Assembly: GCA_947471745.1 (NCBI GenBank)
Contig: CANJKZ010000182.1
Coordinates: 62,001 to 126,000, forward strand
Source: Closterium sp. Naga37s-1
Lineage: Eukaryota; Streptophyta; Zygnematophyceae; Desmidiales; Closteriaceae
Reading direction: 5' to 3'
Length of the DNA stretch: 64,000 nucleotides
Shown: piece by piece, positions 11,216 to 22,542 of the stretch
Numbering within the stretch: position 1 is the first letter of the stretch
Layout: each line of letters begins with the position of its first letter
Position numbers and translations under genes: made by a program
The notes under the pieces: generated by a model
The model's database searches: none
Seen by the model: the letters and a program-made list of their open reading frames with translations, nothing else
What the model was told of the DNA's origin: nothing

Positions 11216-12604
11216 TGTTGCAGTGAACTGTGGCTGCTGCTCGCGTGGCACCAGGGTGGCGGGAAATATTTCACGTGGCGAAATTTTTCGCCGCAATTTC
11301 CCCGTCAGCCAAAATCCGAATATGCAAAAGGCATCTTGCAAAAATGCCCACTCGCCACCACACCCTTCCTATCTCCAGACAGCAAAAACCTACCAATCAA
11401 AACCTATCAATCCTCCACCTCAACTCTCCTCCTATCCTCATCATCTTTCTCATCCCATTATCCACCAATCAAACAAAAGATTCCATACCAAGCCTTCCAA
11501 TCCAAGCCACATTCATTCCACTCACCAAGCCTTAAAATCAAAGCCAAATACATCCCATTCACCAAGCCTTAACTTCAAGGCCACATTCATTTCTCTTCAC
11601 CAAGCCTTCACTTCAAGGCCACATTCATCACCCCCATCTTATCCAACTCAACCAATCACAACCATTCATCTTTTCCTCATCCTTCATCCAACATCAAGCT
11701 CCACCAAATACAAAAGGGTCCTCTTCATTTCTTCAAAAAAAATATTCTTCAATGCTACTTCATACCCAAACTCTCAACAAGTTCTTCAAACTCCCTCAAG
11801 GCCAACCTCAAGTCCTCCTCCTTATGCTCCAACTCCTAAGGCTTCATCATCACCACCAACCTCTCCCAACCCAAGCTCATAGCCATATGCTCCAATTCTA
11901 GAGAAGTTTGTGCCACATAGTTTTACTTCTAGATCATCAAGGATAGTTGATCTCAAGATCCTACCATGTACCTCCCTTTGATTAATGTACTTTAAAGCTT
12001 CAAGCAAGATTGGTGTATTCTTCTACCCAAGGTCCAAGCTCCAACCTCAACATCCAAGCTTGGAGGTTTCTCTTCATTCAACAAACATTATCTACAAGTC
12101 AACATTCAAGATCAACTTCTCAACATTCAAGCTTTGAGGTTCTTCATTAACAACTAAGACAACATTTAAGCTTGAAGTGAAGATCAACTTCTACAACATA
12201 ATAGTAAGAACTCTTTTCAAGTAAGTGATTATCCCTTCCTCTCATTTTTCACCAAGTTTCTTTTACATCAAAGTTCATTTGCTATTATCAAGTTGTTTTA
12301 TATTCAAGCTCTTTCCATAATAATCAAGTTCTTATTCTCAAGTTCGTTACAAGTTCCTTTCAAGTATCTTTCAAGCCCTTTACCTTTTCTTCAATACTTT
12401 CTTTTAAGCCAATCTTGTTTGGTCCCTTTTACCTTCTCCTTCAAAACTTTCTTCATTCTTAATTACTCCATACTTCAAGATTTCCTTTCAACTTGTTTTT
12501 GCTTTTCAACTTGGTTTTACTTTGATCTTACCTTTTCTTTCTAGGTGTTTTCTTTCTTTCTCCTTACCATTTACCCTCCCTCGTCTATAACTTCAATTTC
12601 AAGA
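11216..12604 (+). repeat. Copia 5' (shared) LTR
   Basis: 1389 bp from tgttgcag to tttcaaga, directly followed by the primer-binding site. It begins with TG. The TSD position and the end of identity with the 3' LTR place its end at GA rather than the usual CA. It contains a run of long ttcaag/ccaagc-rich sequence and no gene. Confidence 0.88.
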
Positions 12605-12616
12605 TGGTATCAGAGC
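12605..12616 (+). promoter_or_regulatory. Copia primer-binding site
   Basis: TGGTATCAGAGC starts with no gap after the LTR. This is the standard plant Copia PBS, complementary to the 3' end of initiator methionine tRNA, and it primes minus-strand synthesis. Confidence 0.92.
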
Positions 12617-12866
12617 CCGAGTTCATTCCTTTTTGCTGTTTCTTCCGTGCGCATCTTGTCTAGTTTGTTTTTTTAAGCCCGTTATTTGCCATTAGTGGCA
12701 TCCTTGCACTTGGTCTTGCGCCCCCTTTTGGGTCCTCCTTTTTGTGTTTCCCCTTTTTTGTTTTTGTGTGTTTGTGTATGTGTGTGTCTGTGTGTGTGTG
12801 TTTGTCTATTTCCCCTTCCCCTTGTGTGAAATTGTTTGATTGTATCAGGAGTTTTAATTTACCAAC

Positions 12867-15800
12867 ATGGATGAAAAGGACTCAAGTGTTCCTATGGGAT
12901 CAACTTCACCAGCTGTAACCACAAACTCTTCAAACGAATCAGCACCTCCTACAACCAACACATCATCTCCATCTACACCACCTACTACATCTACATTTAC
13001 CTCCTCCTTAGTCCCCAAATTGGAGCTTCCACGCTTCAACGGCAAAGGTTTTTCATCATGGAGCATCCGCTTTCAACAAGCCGCCACTCTTCTTGATCTT
13101 TGGCCTATCTACATCGGCCAAAACACTCCCCCTTCAACTGCTGCACCTGATCAAGAACAGAGCAACTGGATCAAGAAAAATGCTGAAGCTTATCTCTATC
13201 TCCTCTCTTCCATTCAAGACCCCTACTCTCAACCCCTCCTCCTCGTATCAACTCAAAAGGACAGTGCCAGAGCTGCTTGGGAGCGGCTCAAACGTCTTCA
13301 TCAACCTATTTCCCAAGGTTCTAAGGCAGAAGTGTGGAACAAGATTGTCTCTCTCCGCATGGGGGAGAGTGAGTCCATCCCCGACTACTTACAACGTGGT
13401 GAAATGGTCCTTTACGAAGCTACACTTCTCGGCATTGAGGTCCCGGAATCTCTCTTCATCACCATTCTTCTAGCCGGACTTTCATCTGGATGGAGCACTA
13501 TGAGAAGCACCATTCAAGCCTTTCCTGAGGAGACAAGGACCCGAGATTTCATCTTCAACACGCTCATCACCGAACATCAGACAAGAGAACTTGCAAAGCT
13601 TCAGAGAAATCCTGGACCAGCATGGAGTGGAATGACAAGTTCCAACTATCGCCCTCAACAAAGTGTTCAACAACAGAGCAAGTTTCAGCAAGGTAAGTCC
13701 TCTCAAACCCCAACACACTCTCTTCTTGGACAACCCACACCAAGTCATATTTCTCAGCTTGCATCATACTCTAATCATATTCCTTATAAGCCAAAGTCAA
13801 GGTATCAATTTGAGTGTCATTATTGTCATAAATGGGGACATCCTTGGTTCAAGTGCAACATACGTCCTGCGAACTGGACACCACCTTCATCTCTGCTTTC
13901 TGACAAAGGAAGGGCCGCCATTGCTATTACATCCCATACCCCTCCAGAAAATCAACCAGACAGTGCGCATCATGGGGCATTCTTTCAGAATGCTTCCCAA
14001 GTCTCATCTCAAAACCATGTCTCTGCTTCCTCTATGCCACAACCTCACACACCAGAGGCGCCTCTTCAAGCCACCATAGGAGTCGTTTCATATGAGAGAG
14101 ACTCTACTCAATCGAATGCACCGAGTTTCGCATTTGCATCATCCTCTTGTCTCCATGCATTTACACAGGATCCCAAGATTTGGTTTTTGGACAGTGGATG
14201 TGATCAACATATGACCCCTCATGCCTCCCTCCTTCACAGCCTCAAGCCCTCCAATGTGAAAGAAGTGGTTGTTGCCAGCAACCATTCGGTGCCAGTTCAA
14301 GCAGAGGGAACAATGACATTTCTCAGTCCAGAGGGAATTCATATGTCATTCTCAGGCATTTTACTTGTCCCCTCACTAGGGGCGAACCTTCTCTCAATTG
14401 GTCAAATGGAAGAGAAAGGTATTTCCATCTCTTTCTCAGATGGTTCTGTGCAGGTTCGTGCTCCAACTGGACATCACATTGCAAGAGGTGTTCGTAATGG
14501 ACGTCTCTATCGAGTGGAGATTGATGCACAGCCACCTGCCAAGCCCTACAGCAGTCCCTCAGTTGCTGCTACCACCACCTCAGTAAGACTTCATCCTGGT
14601 ACATCTGCATCTCCTTACACCTGGCATTGTCGTTACGGTCACCCTGAAGAGTCTAGCATCACACGCATGCAAGCACATGCAAGTGTTGATGGTCTTATCA
14701 TCTCCAAGCAGTTGTCATCATCTCAGTCATCGTGCCACACTTGTGTTGAGGCTAAGCTTCCTCGTCATCCTTTCTATTCTTCTGAGTCTGAAGTCTCTCA
14801 ACCGCTTGAGCTCATTCATAGTGACCTGATGGGTCCTTCCCGTACACCAAGTCGTACTGGGAAAAGATATGTAATGTCACTCATTGACCATCATACAAAA
14901 TTTGCTTGGATCTCTCTTCTTGGATCTAAAGATGAAGTTCCCGGTGTTATCCAGTCCTGGTTTCCTTATATTGAGCGTCAGTTGGGTCTCAAGGTCAAAA
15001 TTTTTCGTTCTGATCGTGGAGGAGAGTACATGTCTAACTCTTTCCGCTCTTTTCTTGCCAACCTTGGAGTTGAACAGCAATTGTCATGCACAGCAACACC
15101 TCAACAAAATGGTACTGCTGAGAGGTACAACCGTACGATTCAAGAGATCTCAAGAGGTTTTCTTTCCCACATGAATCTGGATGACTCATGGTGGGGAGAA
15201 GCTGTTACACATGCTGCTTGGGTCAAGAATCGTCGACTGACAAGCTCCATTGCTGAGGGTATTACACCCTATGAGGCATTATATGGCATAAAGCCAAATG
15301 TGTCCATGCTGCGAGTATTTGGCTGCATGGGCCAGTACAAAGTGCTAGATGACAAACGCAGCAAGTTTGAAAGTAAGGCAGCATGGGGCATGCATCTGGG
15401 CATGGCCAAGGAAAGTAAGGGCTGGTTAATGTGGGATCCTCTCCTAAAAAGAGACATTGTGTCAAGGGACGTGATCTTCTATGAAGACATGTCCCCTTCT
15501 TCTTGGAAACTTTCTTTTCCTCTTGTTTCCTCTCAAGTTCCTCCCTTCTCTACCTTTGCAGATTTCGAACCTCCAACAATCATTCTAAGTGGAGTTTCTG
15601 CATCATCACTGCAGAAGCAACACGAAGACATGTCTCATGCTCAAGACCAACAACCACCGCCATCATCTTCTGCTCCCACCCCTCATCACCAAGAGCAACA
15701 GCAGCAGCAGCCGCCACCACCTCCATCACAACCAAACCAGTCAACCGCTCCACCTGTTCTTTCCTCTCATCCTCCTCCTCAGCCCCCAGTTAATTCGCTT

Positions 15801-18086
15801 CAGCAGCAACAACAACCATCTCCACCCGATTTACCTCCTCCTCTTCAATCTTCCCCCACTCACCAGCAGGACCAGCAGCAACAACAATATCCTCCTGGCT
15901 CTCACTCTCTTCACCCATCACTTCCACCTCTCGTCGTTCATCGACCCAGTGGTTATCGTCCAGCAGCCCTTCTTCACCTTCCAGACCATCTTCAACCCGT
16001 ACCGTCAACCGTGCAGCCACCACCAACACAACAGCACACATCTTCCCATCTCCAACACCTGCATTCGACAACTCCGCCTGATAGAACTTCATCAGAAGAC
16101 CATTCTCAACCGGTAGCACCACCTCCCTCACCCAACCGGATCGATATCAACTACCCACCAGCGATGAGCACGTCGCACTTTGCAGCACCATCTTCATCTT
16201 CTACTTCGTCATCTGCGAACTTCACCTCTCATGTGCCGGTGTCCACTTTCACCTCACCTCCAAGTCATTTGTGTAGTGGTCGCACCTGCTTCCAATGCAG
16301 GATTCACGCCACCTGTTTCGCCATTTCCCAACTTCCACCCGAGCCTCTCAATCGCAAAGAAGCTATGGCAGGAGCCTTTAAGGAGCAGTGGTTAGCAGCG
16401 GAAAAGGCAGAACTGGAAAGTTTACTCGACCGGGGGACTTGGACTTTGGAGCCACTACCCAAGGGAAAGAAGCTCGTGGGAGTAAAATGGGTCTACCGGG
16501 TGAAGGTGAAGGGTGATGGATCTTTGGACAAGTTCAAGGCTCGTTTGGTCGCCAAAGGATATTCTCAAGTTCCTGGAGAAGACTACAATGAAACATTTGC
16601 TTCGGTCGCCAAGTTCACCAGTGTCCGCGCTCTTCTTGGTATGGCAGTACGAATGGATCTCTACATCATCCAGCTGGACGTCTCCAACGCCTTTCTTTAC
16701 GGCATTTTAGAGGAAGAAATCTACATGGCTCAACCTGATGGGTATCATGATGGTACTAAGAGAGTCTGCAGGCTGCACAAGTCCCTGTATGGCCTGAAGC
16801 AAGCTCCACGGGTTTGGTATCACGCATTGGAGTCTGCCCGGCTGGCACAAGGTTTCACCCAGTCTGAGTATGACCCTGCACTCTACATCCTGCACACGGA
16901 GGTGCATGAGGTACTGTGGTTGATCGTGTATGTGGATGACATCCTCATGGTGTCAGGTTCTCTCTCCCTTCTCACCCACATCAAAGGTATGCTCACCAAG
17001 GAGTTTGTCATGACAGACATGGGTGAGCCATCATATTACCTTGGCATGAACATCATTCGTGACCGTCCTTCTCGCTCTCTATTTCTTTCACAAGAGCGAT
17101 ACATTCACAAGGTCCTCTCTCGCTTCGGCCTTCTCACCTGCAATCCTGCATCTACACCTCTCCCTTCTAACTTCCAGCATTCTTCTCCTTCCACTTCTGA
17201 CCTTCAGCCCTCTCAGTCTGCACCCCTTTCTGACTGGGACGAGTTTCACGAGGCTCTTGCGCCTTCATCCTCTTCTTCCATTTTTTCTTCCACCAAACCT
17301 CCCTCATCACTCCTTTCCCCCCTCGACATTAATCTTTATCAGAGCATTGTCGGTAGCCTCATGTACGCATCCGTCTGCACCCGCCCCGATCTCTCTCAAG
17401 CTGTGGGCATGCTTTCTCAATTCCTTTCCTCACCATCTACTCAGCACTTGAACGCTGCAAAGCGTATCCTGCGCTATCTCTCCGGCTCTAAATCATTTGG
17501 TCTCCTCTTTCATGGACATGAGCATGGTAGTGTCTTGCATGGCTTTACGGATGCGGATTGGGCAGGTCCATTTTCAAAGCGTAAATCCACGGGAGGCTAC
17601 ATGTTTGTGATGGCGGGAGCAGCGATTTCTTGGCAATCGAAGAAGCAAGGCTGTGTGGCACTATCTTCAACGGAAGCGGAGTACATGGCTGTGACGCAAG
17701 GAGCAAGAGAGGCTGTGTGGTTGCGAGGGTTGCTGATGGAGTTGGGTCTTCCCCAGCTTGAGCCGACCGTTCTCCACATTGACAACACGTCGGCAATCGC
17801 CTTGAGCAAGAACCCGGTCTATCATGGACGCACCAAGCATATTGATACCCAGTATCACTACATTCGGGAGCTGATTAAGAACAAGGTTGTGACACCGGTC
17901 TACTGCAGCACCACGGACCAGGCTGCTGATTTTCTGACTAAGATACTTCCACGGCACCTATTCGTCCTTGGACGCCACCGTGTTGGATTGGTGCCGCTCG
18001 AGTCTCTTGAGTCCTTCTCCACTGCTGTCCCTTCCGCTCCTTCGTCTCGCTCTGAGGGTCAGCAGTGCGGGGGGGTGTTGCAGTGA
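12867..18086 (+). CDS. Copia Gag-Pol polyprotein, intact
   Basis: An uninterrupted 1739-aa frame. Domains in order: UBN2-type Gag (KLELPRFNGKGFSSW, residue about 51 on); CCHC knuckle CHYCHKWGHPWFKC (about 317); aspartic protease WFLDSGCDQHMTP (about 438); GAG-pre-integrase WHCRYGHPEES (about 585); integrase with HSDLMG, RSDRGGE and NGTAER carrying the D-D-E triad (about 650, 715 and 750); a Pro/Gln-rich linker (about 920-1150); reverse transcriptase (VKWVYRVKVKGDGS, QLDVSNAFLYG, YVDD at about 1355); RNase H (FTDADWAG, SSTEAEYMA, from about 1560). The integrase-before-RT order defines Copia. The stop codon lies 9 bases inside the 3' LTR. All catalytic motifs are present, so the element may be competent. 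Confidence 0.95.
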   Translation: MDEKDSSVPMGSTSPAVTTNSSNESAPPTTNTSSPSTPPTTSTFTSSLVPKLELPRFNGKGFSSWSIRFQQAATLLDLWPIYIGQNTPPSTAAPDQEQSNWIKKNAEAYLYLLSSIQDPYSQPLLLVSTQKDSARAAWERLKRLHQPISQGSKAEVWNKIVSLRMGESESIPDYLQRGEMVLYEATLLGIEVPESLFITILLAGLSSGWSTMRSTIQAFPEETRTRDFIFNTLITEHQTRELAKLQRNPGPAWSGMTSSNYRPQQSVQQQSKFQQGKSSQTPTHSLLGQPTPSHISQLASYSNHIPYKPKSRYQFECHYCHKWGHPWFKCNIRPANWTPPSSLLSDKGRAAIAITSHTPPENQPDSAHHGAFFQNASQVSSQNHVSASSMPQPHTPEAPLQATIGVVSYERDSTQSNAPSFAFASSSCLHAFTQDPKIWFLDSGCDQHMTPHASLLHSLKPSNVKEVVVASNHSVPVQAEGTMTFLSPEGIHMSFSGILLVPSLGANLLSIGQMEEKGISISFSDGSVQVRAPTGHHIARGVRNGRLYRVEIDAQPPAKPYSSPSVAATTTSVRLHPGTSASPYTWHCRYGHPEESSITRMQAHASVDGLIISKQLSSSQSSCHTCVEAKLPRHPFYSSESEVSQPLELIHSDLMGPSRTPSRTGKRYVMSLIDHHTKFAWISLLGSKDEVPGVIQSWFPYIERQLGLKVKIFRSDRGGEYMSNSFRSFLANLGVEQQLSCTATPQQNGTAERYNRTIQEISRGFLSHMNLDDSWWGEAVTHAAWVKNRRLTSSIAEGITPYEALYGIKPNVSMLRVFGCMGQYKVLDDKRSKFESKAAWGMHLGMAKESKGWLMWDPLLKRDIVSRDVIFYEDMSPSSWKLSFPLVSSQVPPFSTFADFEPPTIILSGVSASSLQKQHEDMSHAQDQQPPPSSSAPTPHHQEQQQQQPPPPPSQPNQSTAPPVLSSHPPPQPPVNSLQQQQQPSPPDLPPPLQSSPTHQQDQQQQQYPPGSHSLHPSLPPLVVHRPSGYRPAALLHLPDHLQPVPSTVQPPPTQQHTSSHLQHLHSTTPPDRTSSEDHSQPVAPPPSPNRIDINYPPAMSTSHFAAPSSSSTSSSANFTSHVPVSTFTSPPSHLCSGRTCFQCRIHATCFAISQLPPEPLNRKEAMAGAFKEQWLAAEKAELESLLDRGTWTLEPLPKGKKLVGVKWVYRVKVKGDGSLDKFKARLVAKGYSQVPGEDYNETFASVAKFTSVRALLGMAVRMDLYIIQLDVSNAFLYGILEEEIYMAQPDGYHDGTKRVCRLHKSLYGLKQAPRVWYHALESARLAQGFTQSEYDPALYILHTEVHEVLWLIVYVDDILMVSGSLSLLTHIKGMLTKEFVMTDMGEPSYYLGMNIIRDRPSRSLFLSQERYIHKVLSRFGLLTCNPASTPLPSNFQHSSPSTSDLQPSQSAPLSDWDEFHEALAPSSSSSIFSSTKPPSSLLSPLDINLYQSIVGSLMYASVCTRPDLSQAVGMLSQFLSSPSTQHLNAAKRILRYLSGSKSFGLLFHGHEHGSVLHGFTDADWAGPFSKRKSTGGYMFVMAGAAISWQSKKQGCVALSSTEAEYMAVTQGAREAVWLRGLLMELGLPQLEPTVLHIDNTSAIALSKNPVYHGRTKHIDTQYHYIRELIKNKVVTPVYCSTTDQAADFLTKILPRHLFVLGRHRVGLVPLESLESFSTAVPSAPSSRSEGQQCGGVLQ
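18067..18075 (+). promoter_or_regulatory. Copia polypurine tract
   Basis: A G-rich run (gcggggggg) immediately before the 3' LTR, the expected plus-strand primer. The same sequence precedes the middle LTR at 11207-11215. Confidence 0.8.
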
Positions 18087-19463
18087 ACTGTGGCTGCTGC
18101 TCGCGTGGCACCAGGGTGGCGGGAAATATTTCACGTGGCGAAATTTTTCGCCGCAATTTCCCCGTCAGCCAAAATCCGAATATGCAAAAGGCATCTTGCA
18201 AAAATGCCCACTCGCCACCACACCCTTCCTATCTCCAGACAGCAAAAACCTACCAATCAAAACCTATCAATCCTCCACCTCAACTCTCCTCCTATCCTCA
18301 TCATCTTTCTCATCCCATTATCCACCAATCAAACAAAAGATTCCATACCAAGCCTTCCAATCCAAGCCACATTCATTCCACTCACCAAGCCTTAAAATCA
18401 AAGCCAAATACATCCCATTCACCAAGCCTTAACTTCAAGGCCACATTCATTCTCTTCACCAAGCCTTCACTTCAAGGCCACATTCATCACCCCCATCTTA
18501 TCCAACTCAACCAATCACAACCATTCATCCTTTCCTCATCCTTCATCCAACATCAAGCTCCACCAAATACAAAAGGGTCCTCTTCATTTCTTCAAAAAAA
18601 ATATTCTTCAATGCTACTTCATACCCAAACTCTCAACAAGTTCTTCAAACTCCCTCAAGGCCAACCTCAAGTCCTCCTCCTTATGCTCCAACTCCTAAGG
18701 CTTCATCATCACCACCAACCTCTCCCAACCCAAGCTCATAGCCATATGCTCCAATTCTAGAGAAGTTTGTGCCACATAGTTTTACTTCTAGATCATCAAG
18801 GATAGTTGATCTCAAGATCCTACCATGTACCTCCCTTTGATTAATGTACTTTAAAGCTTCAAGCAAGATTGGTGTATTCTTCTACCCAAGGTCCAAGCTC
18901 CAACCTCAACATCCAAGCTTGGAGGTTTCTCTTCATTCAACAAACATTATCTACAAGTCAACATTCAAGATCAACTTCTCAACATTCAAGCTTTGAGGTT
19001 CTTCATTAACAACTAAGACAACATTTAAGCTTGAAGTGAAGATCAACTTCTACAACATAATAGTAAGAACTCTTTTCAAGTAAGTGGTTATCCCTTCCTC
19101 TCATTTTTCACCAAGTTTCTTTTACATCAAAGTTCATTTGCTATTATCAAGTTGTTTTATATTCAAGCTCTTTCCATAATAATCAAGTTCTTATTCTCAA
19201 GTTCGTTACAAGTTCCTTTCAAGTATCTTTCAAGCCCTTTACCTTTTCTTCAATACTTTCTTTTAAGCCAATCTTGTTTGGTCCCTTTTACCTTCTCCTT
19301 CAAAACTTTCTTCATTCTTAATTACTCCATACTTCAAGATTTCCTTTCAACTTGTTTTTGCTTTTCAACTTGGTTTTACTTTGATCTTACATTTTCTTTC
19401 TAGGTGTTTTCTTTCTTTCTCCTTACCATTTACCCTCCCTCGTCTATAACTTCAATTTCAAGA
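18076..19463 (+). repeat. Copia 3' LTR
   Basis: 1388 bp, near-identical to 11216-12604. It is followed directly by the TSD gtttc. Confidence 0.9.
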
Positions 19464-20091
19464 GTTTCCTCATGAATGGTTTATTCGGGTCAGGTTTCGA
19501 GCCGCCCCGCCCACGCCCCTGAGCTCTCCACGCGCGAAACTGTACAAACGTACGGAAGAGGTATTGCCAGGCATAATGAAGCGGCGATCTGTAAGTAGAA
19601 ACTAGGTACATCTTGTAATAAGTTTTTATAATAGGAGTTAGTAGCCGTACGCTGTCTTTTGTGGTATATTATTTCTAGTAAACGTTGGCCAAATGCTTGG
19701 CTGATACGTATCAGGATGCTATATGTATATGTATATATATGTGAATATATGTTTTCAATGGGTTCAATTTAAAGACCCTAATACCTACCGGAAATGTCGA
19801 TAGTTACAGGCAGCTGTAGATTTACCACGTGAGAACTGTATCATTTGAACAAATCACTCTACACCTATACAGCCCTGGATGAAACTCCTTCCTTACCCCT
19901 CTTGATTATGTAAGGTCTTCTTAAGCTTCCCAGTACCGTAAGAAGTATTTGTTACCAAGTAGGTAGCGATTTGCGCAAACTAATAATTTTCCAGAACAAT
20001 TTTATACCATCACTATGCAGCAGCTGGTGCCATAAACACCAGCCAAGTCTAATTGCTACGGTAGTCCTCCATATATGGTATGGCTCATCGG
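19464..20091. other. Right half of the paralogue B upstream flank
   Basis: No gene. An AT-rich stretch (tatatgtatatgt) lies at 19721-19752. Blocks at 19830-19870 (gaactgtatcatttgaac) and 20005-20030 (cagcagctggtg) resemble the upstream flanks of A and C, so this is B upstream DNA cut off by the Copia insertion. It abuts the 3' end of paralogue C. Confidence 0.6.
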
Positions 20092-22542
20092 TCAATAGCC
20101 TTCATGGACTTTTACATAGCAGTTGTTGTTCTTTATCATCCCATCCACCTCCCTCTCCAGCCCCGTATAGCTAGTCACCACCGTCACCTCAGCTCCAGAC
20201 AACTGGGGGTAAATCCTCTGATACGCCTTGCCTTTCACCTCTTGGCCTTCACGAAAGTAGATTATATTCCGGCCACCAAAGAAGCTCCCCACTATGCTGC
20301 CTTCTCCCCGTACACTCACGAAACACGCGCTGCGCGCAAACATCCTGAAATGCACATCGTTGAAGCTCAATTCTGGCCACCTGTTTTGAAGGCCCTGCAG
20401 GATCTGCAACCATGGATTATTCCCAAACCGCTCCTGCAGTGCCTCGTAGTCTCCCAGGCCGTTTCCATCCAAAATTGCCCGCCGAGAGTCTCTCTGCAGT
20501 GACCCCAGGTTACTGTACACCACATAAAATCCCGCCTCTAAATACGCGTCAACTATTCCCATTAGGGTAGGCAAATCGATGAAATTCACTGGTGAATGGC
20601 CCCACTCCCGCTCGTATTTATTCCCAATAACCACCAGCCGGGATCCCTTGGGAATCTCCGGCCACACAGGGGGAAGCTTCCTGAAGTGCTGGGCAAGAGG
20701 GGGCGGCTGCCAGACTGGCGGGATGCGACTATAATGAATGCCATGACTAAAACCGTATGCAGCGACATTGTTCTTCATGGCACTTCGATGACACGTGGCG
20801 TCATCTCTGTGGTTGGGGCTGAAATAGTAGATTGAGGCCAAGGAATGCCGCCCGCACGAGGTGGTGGAGCGGAGGGAGCCGCGGAGATGGTGCCAGTAGG
20901 CGAATGGGAGGACGGCGATCAGCTCGTACCCAAACTCGCCCTGAAAGAATATGTCCACTCCACCCGTGCCACCCGTGCCATCCTGGGATAGCGAGGCATG
21001 TTGTGGTTGATTGGGGGGTTTGGGGGGTTGTGGTGGATGGCTTGCGTGGCTCTGATGCACTGCTGCTTCGTCTGCTACTGTTTCTGCCGTCCCTACTGCT
21101 TTTGCAGTTCTGGTTTCTACCGCTGCGGCTGTTGCGATCGCAATTGCTGCTGCATCACCTACTCTCCCTTTCCCCTCCGCCGCTACCCCATCCACCAGCT
21201 CCCCCCGCTCTCCTCCCCCCCTCTCCACTCCTCCGCTTCCCCCAACCCAGTTCCCCCCATCTCCACCCCTCCGTTTCCGTGCTACTACTGTATCAAAATA
21301 CAGCCTCGTCCTTATTAATTCCGCATTTTCTCCCGGCAGTTCCCCCGCACGGCATCCCCAAATGCGCCAACGCGCGGCACGGGTGCTTCCGCCGTAGCCC
21401 AATGCTCTGCGGCGGAGGGGGGCTTGGCGCTGCAGGAGTGTGTCGGGCGCGTAGGCGGGAGTATGGACCGCGGAGTCTATCCCTGAAGGGGGCGGCACGT
21501 GGGGAAGACGGGAAGATGGCGATTGCGATGGGGAGGAAGCCTTGACGGGAAGGGAGGCAGGACTCCGGGGATAATTTTGGGACACCAACGTTTTGCTTTG
21601 GAAGCAGCAGCGAAGAGAAATGGGGAAGGTAAGACACGTAGAGAGGTTAGGAGAAGCAACAGCGGAGAGCGTTAAGGGGAAGCAACAGCGGAGAGGATTG
21701 GGGGGAAGCAACAGCGGAGAGGAATGGGGGGAAGCAACAGCGGAGAGGAATGGGGGGAAGCAACAGCGGAGAGAGATCGAGGAAGCAAATCAGTGGAGGT
21801 TTGTGTCCCGAGATACGTTCTCCGGGATTCGTGTTCCAAGGTTCGTGGTCTGGGATTCGTGCTCCAAGATTAGCGCTTTCGCGAGCGCGAGTCACTGATG
21901 GGGAGCGAGGCGGTAGCATGCGGGCCTGGCTTGGGAATGCATCACCACCGCGCACTCACACGCGGGTTGGGCGACGTCGCGCGGCGGATGGTCCTCGCAG
22001 GGCAGCGGCGGGCCTGGCGCGGCTGGTGAGTGCGAACAGGGGGCGCGGGGCGGGGAGGACAGGGCGGACAGGGCGGACAGCGCGGACAGGGCGGACAGCG
22101 CGGACAGGGTGGGTGGGTGGAGAGACGAAGCGTGGTGCTCGGAGAGTTGAATGGGGGGAAGGTATGTGGTGAAAAGTTACTAACACTGGATGAAGAAACG
22201 CAAGTGATGGAAAAAGTCGTCTCGTGTTCTGTCAGCGCAAAATGAGCGAGATGGGATCCCCGAAGCAGTCTTTCAAAGACCTGAATTTCAGGTTAAAAAG
22301 GAATGAAAAGAGCGTGATTTGCGGGGATGACGACCGCGGGAGAAGTACGGAGAAAGAGGAAGGCGTTACTACTATATACCCGAGAAGGATATTATAGCAA
22401 ATAGAGAAGCAGCGACGACCACCAGCGTCAGCCACCAGAGCAGCCGCTTCGCGCCTCCGCGTGGCACCAGTTCCGGCTCGACACTGTTAGCATCCCAGCA
22501 CCGCTTGGAACAGCGCGCTCCAAAATTTACCGTACGCTCCAT
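20092..22542 (-). CDS. Glycosyltransferase-like type II membrane protein, paralogue C
   Basis: Two exons, 22542-22380 and 21482-20092, about 517 aa. Exon 1 is short: MERTVNFGARCSKRCWD, then R-G-G-A-K-R and the anchor LLWWLTLVVVAASLFAIISF (residues about 33-52), ending at a CTCGG|GTATAT donor. Exon 2 follows a CCTTCAG acceptor with an Ala/Gly-rich stem and the core: GGVDIFFQGEFGYELIAV, FAYWHHLRGS, YFSPNH, VNFIDLPTLMGIVDAYLEAG, FVSVRGEGSIVGSFFGG. SVQGG in A and B is SVRGE here, the one clear change in a conserved block. The core is closer to A than to B. Function is unassigned beyond glycosyltransferase-like, probably Golgi. Confidence 0.72.
21640..21780. repeat. gaagcaacagcggagag minisatellite in the paralogue C intron
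   Basis: Six to seven imperfect units of about 21-24 bp in the intron 21483-22379. A second short array of 9-bp units (ggcggacag) lies at 22058-22110 in the same intron. Confidence 0.8.

Larger units (their letters stand above)
10608..19463 (+). mobile_element. Composite Copia LTR retrotransposon with three LTR starts
   Basis: One insertion flanked by the 5-bp TSD gtttc (10603-10607 and 19464-19468). The order is: 27 bp of LTR start (10608-10634), the last 581 bp of an internal region (10635-11215), a full LTR (11216-12604), a complete internal region (12605-18075) and a full LTR (18076-19463). This reads as two tandem elements sharing the middle LTR, the first collapsed by an internal deletion. 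The two full LTRs differ by only three substitutions and one 1-bp indel that I could find, and gag-pol is unbroken, so the intact copy is young. It sits in the upstream region of paralogue B. Confidence 0.92.

Noticed and set aside
12867..18086. Endogenous retrovirus or Gypsy element
   Set aside because: Integrase precedes reverse transcriptase, the primer site is the plant Copia type, and no envelope frame is present.
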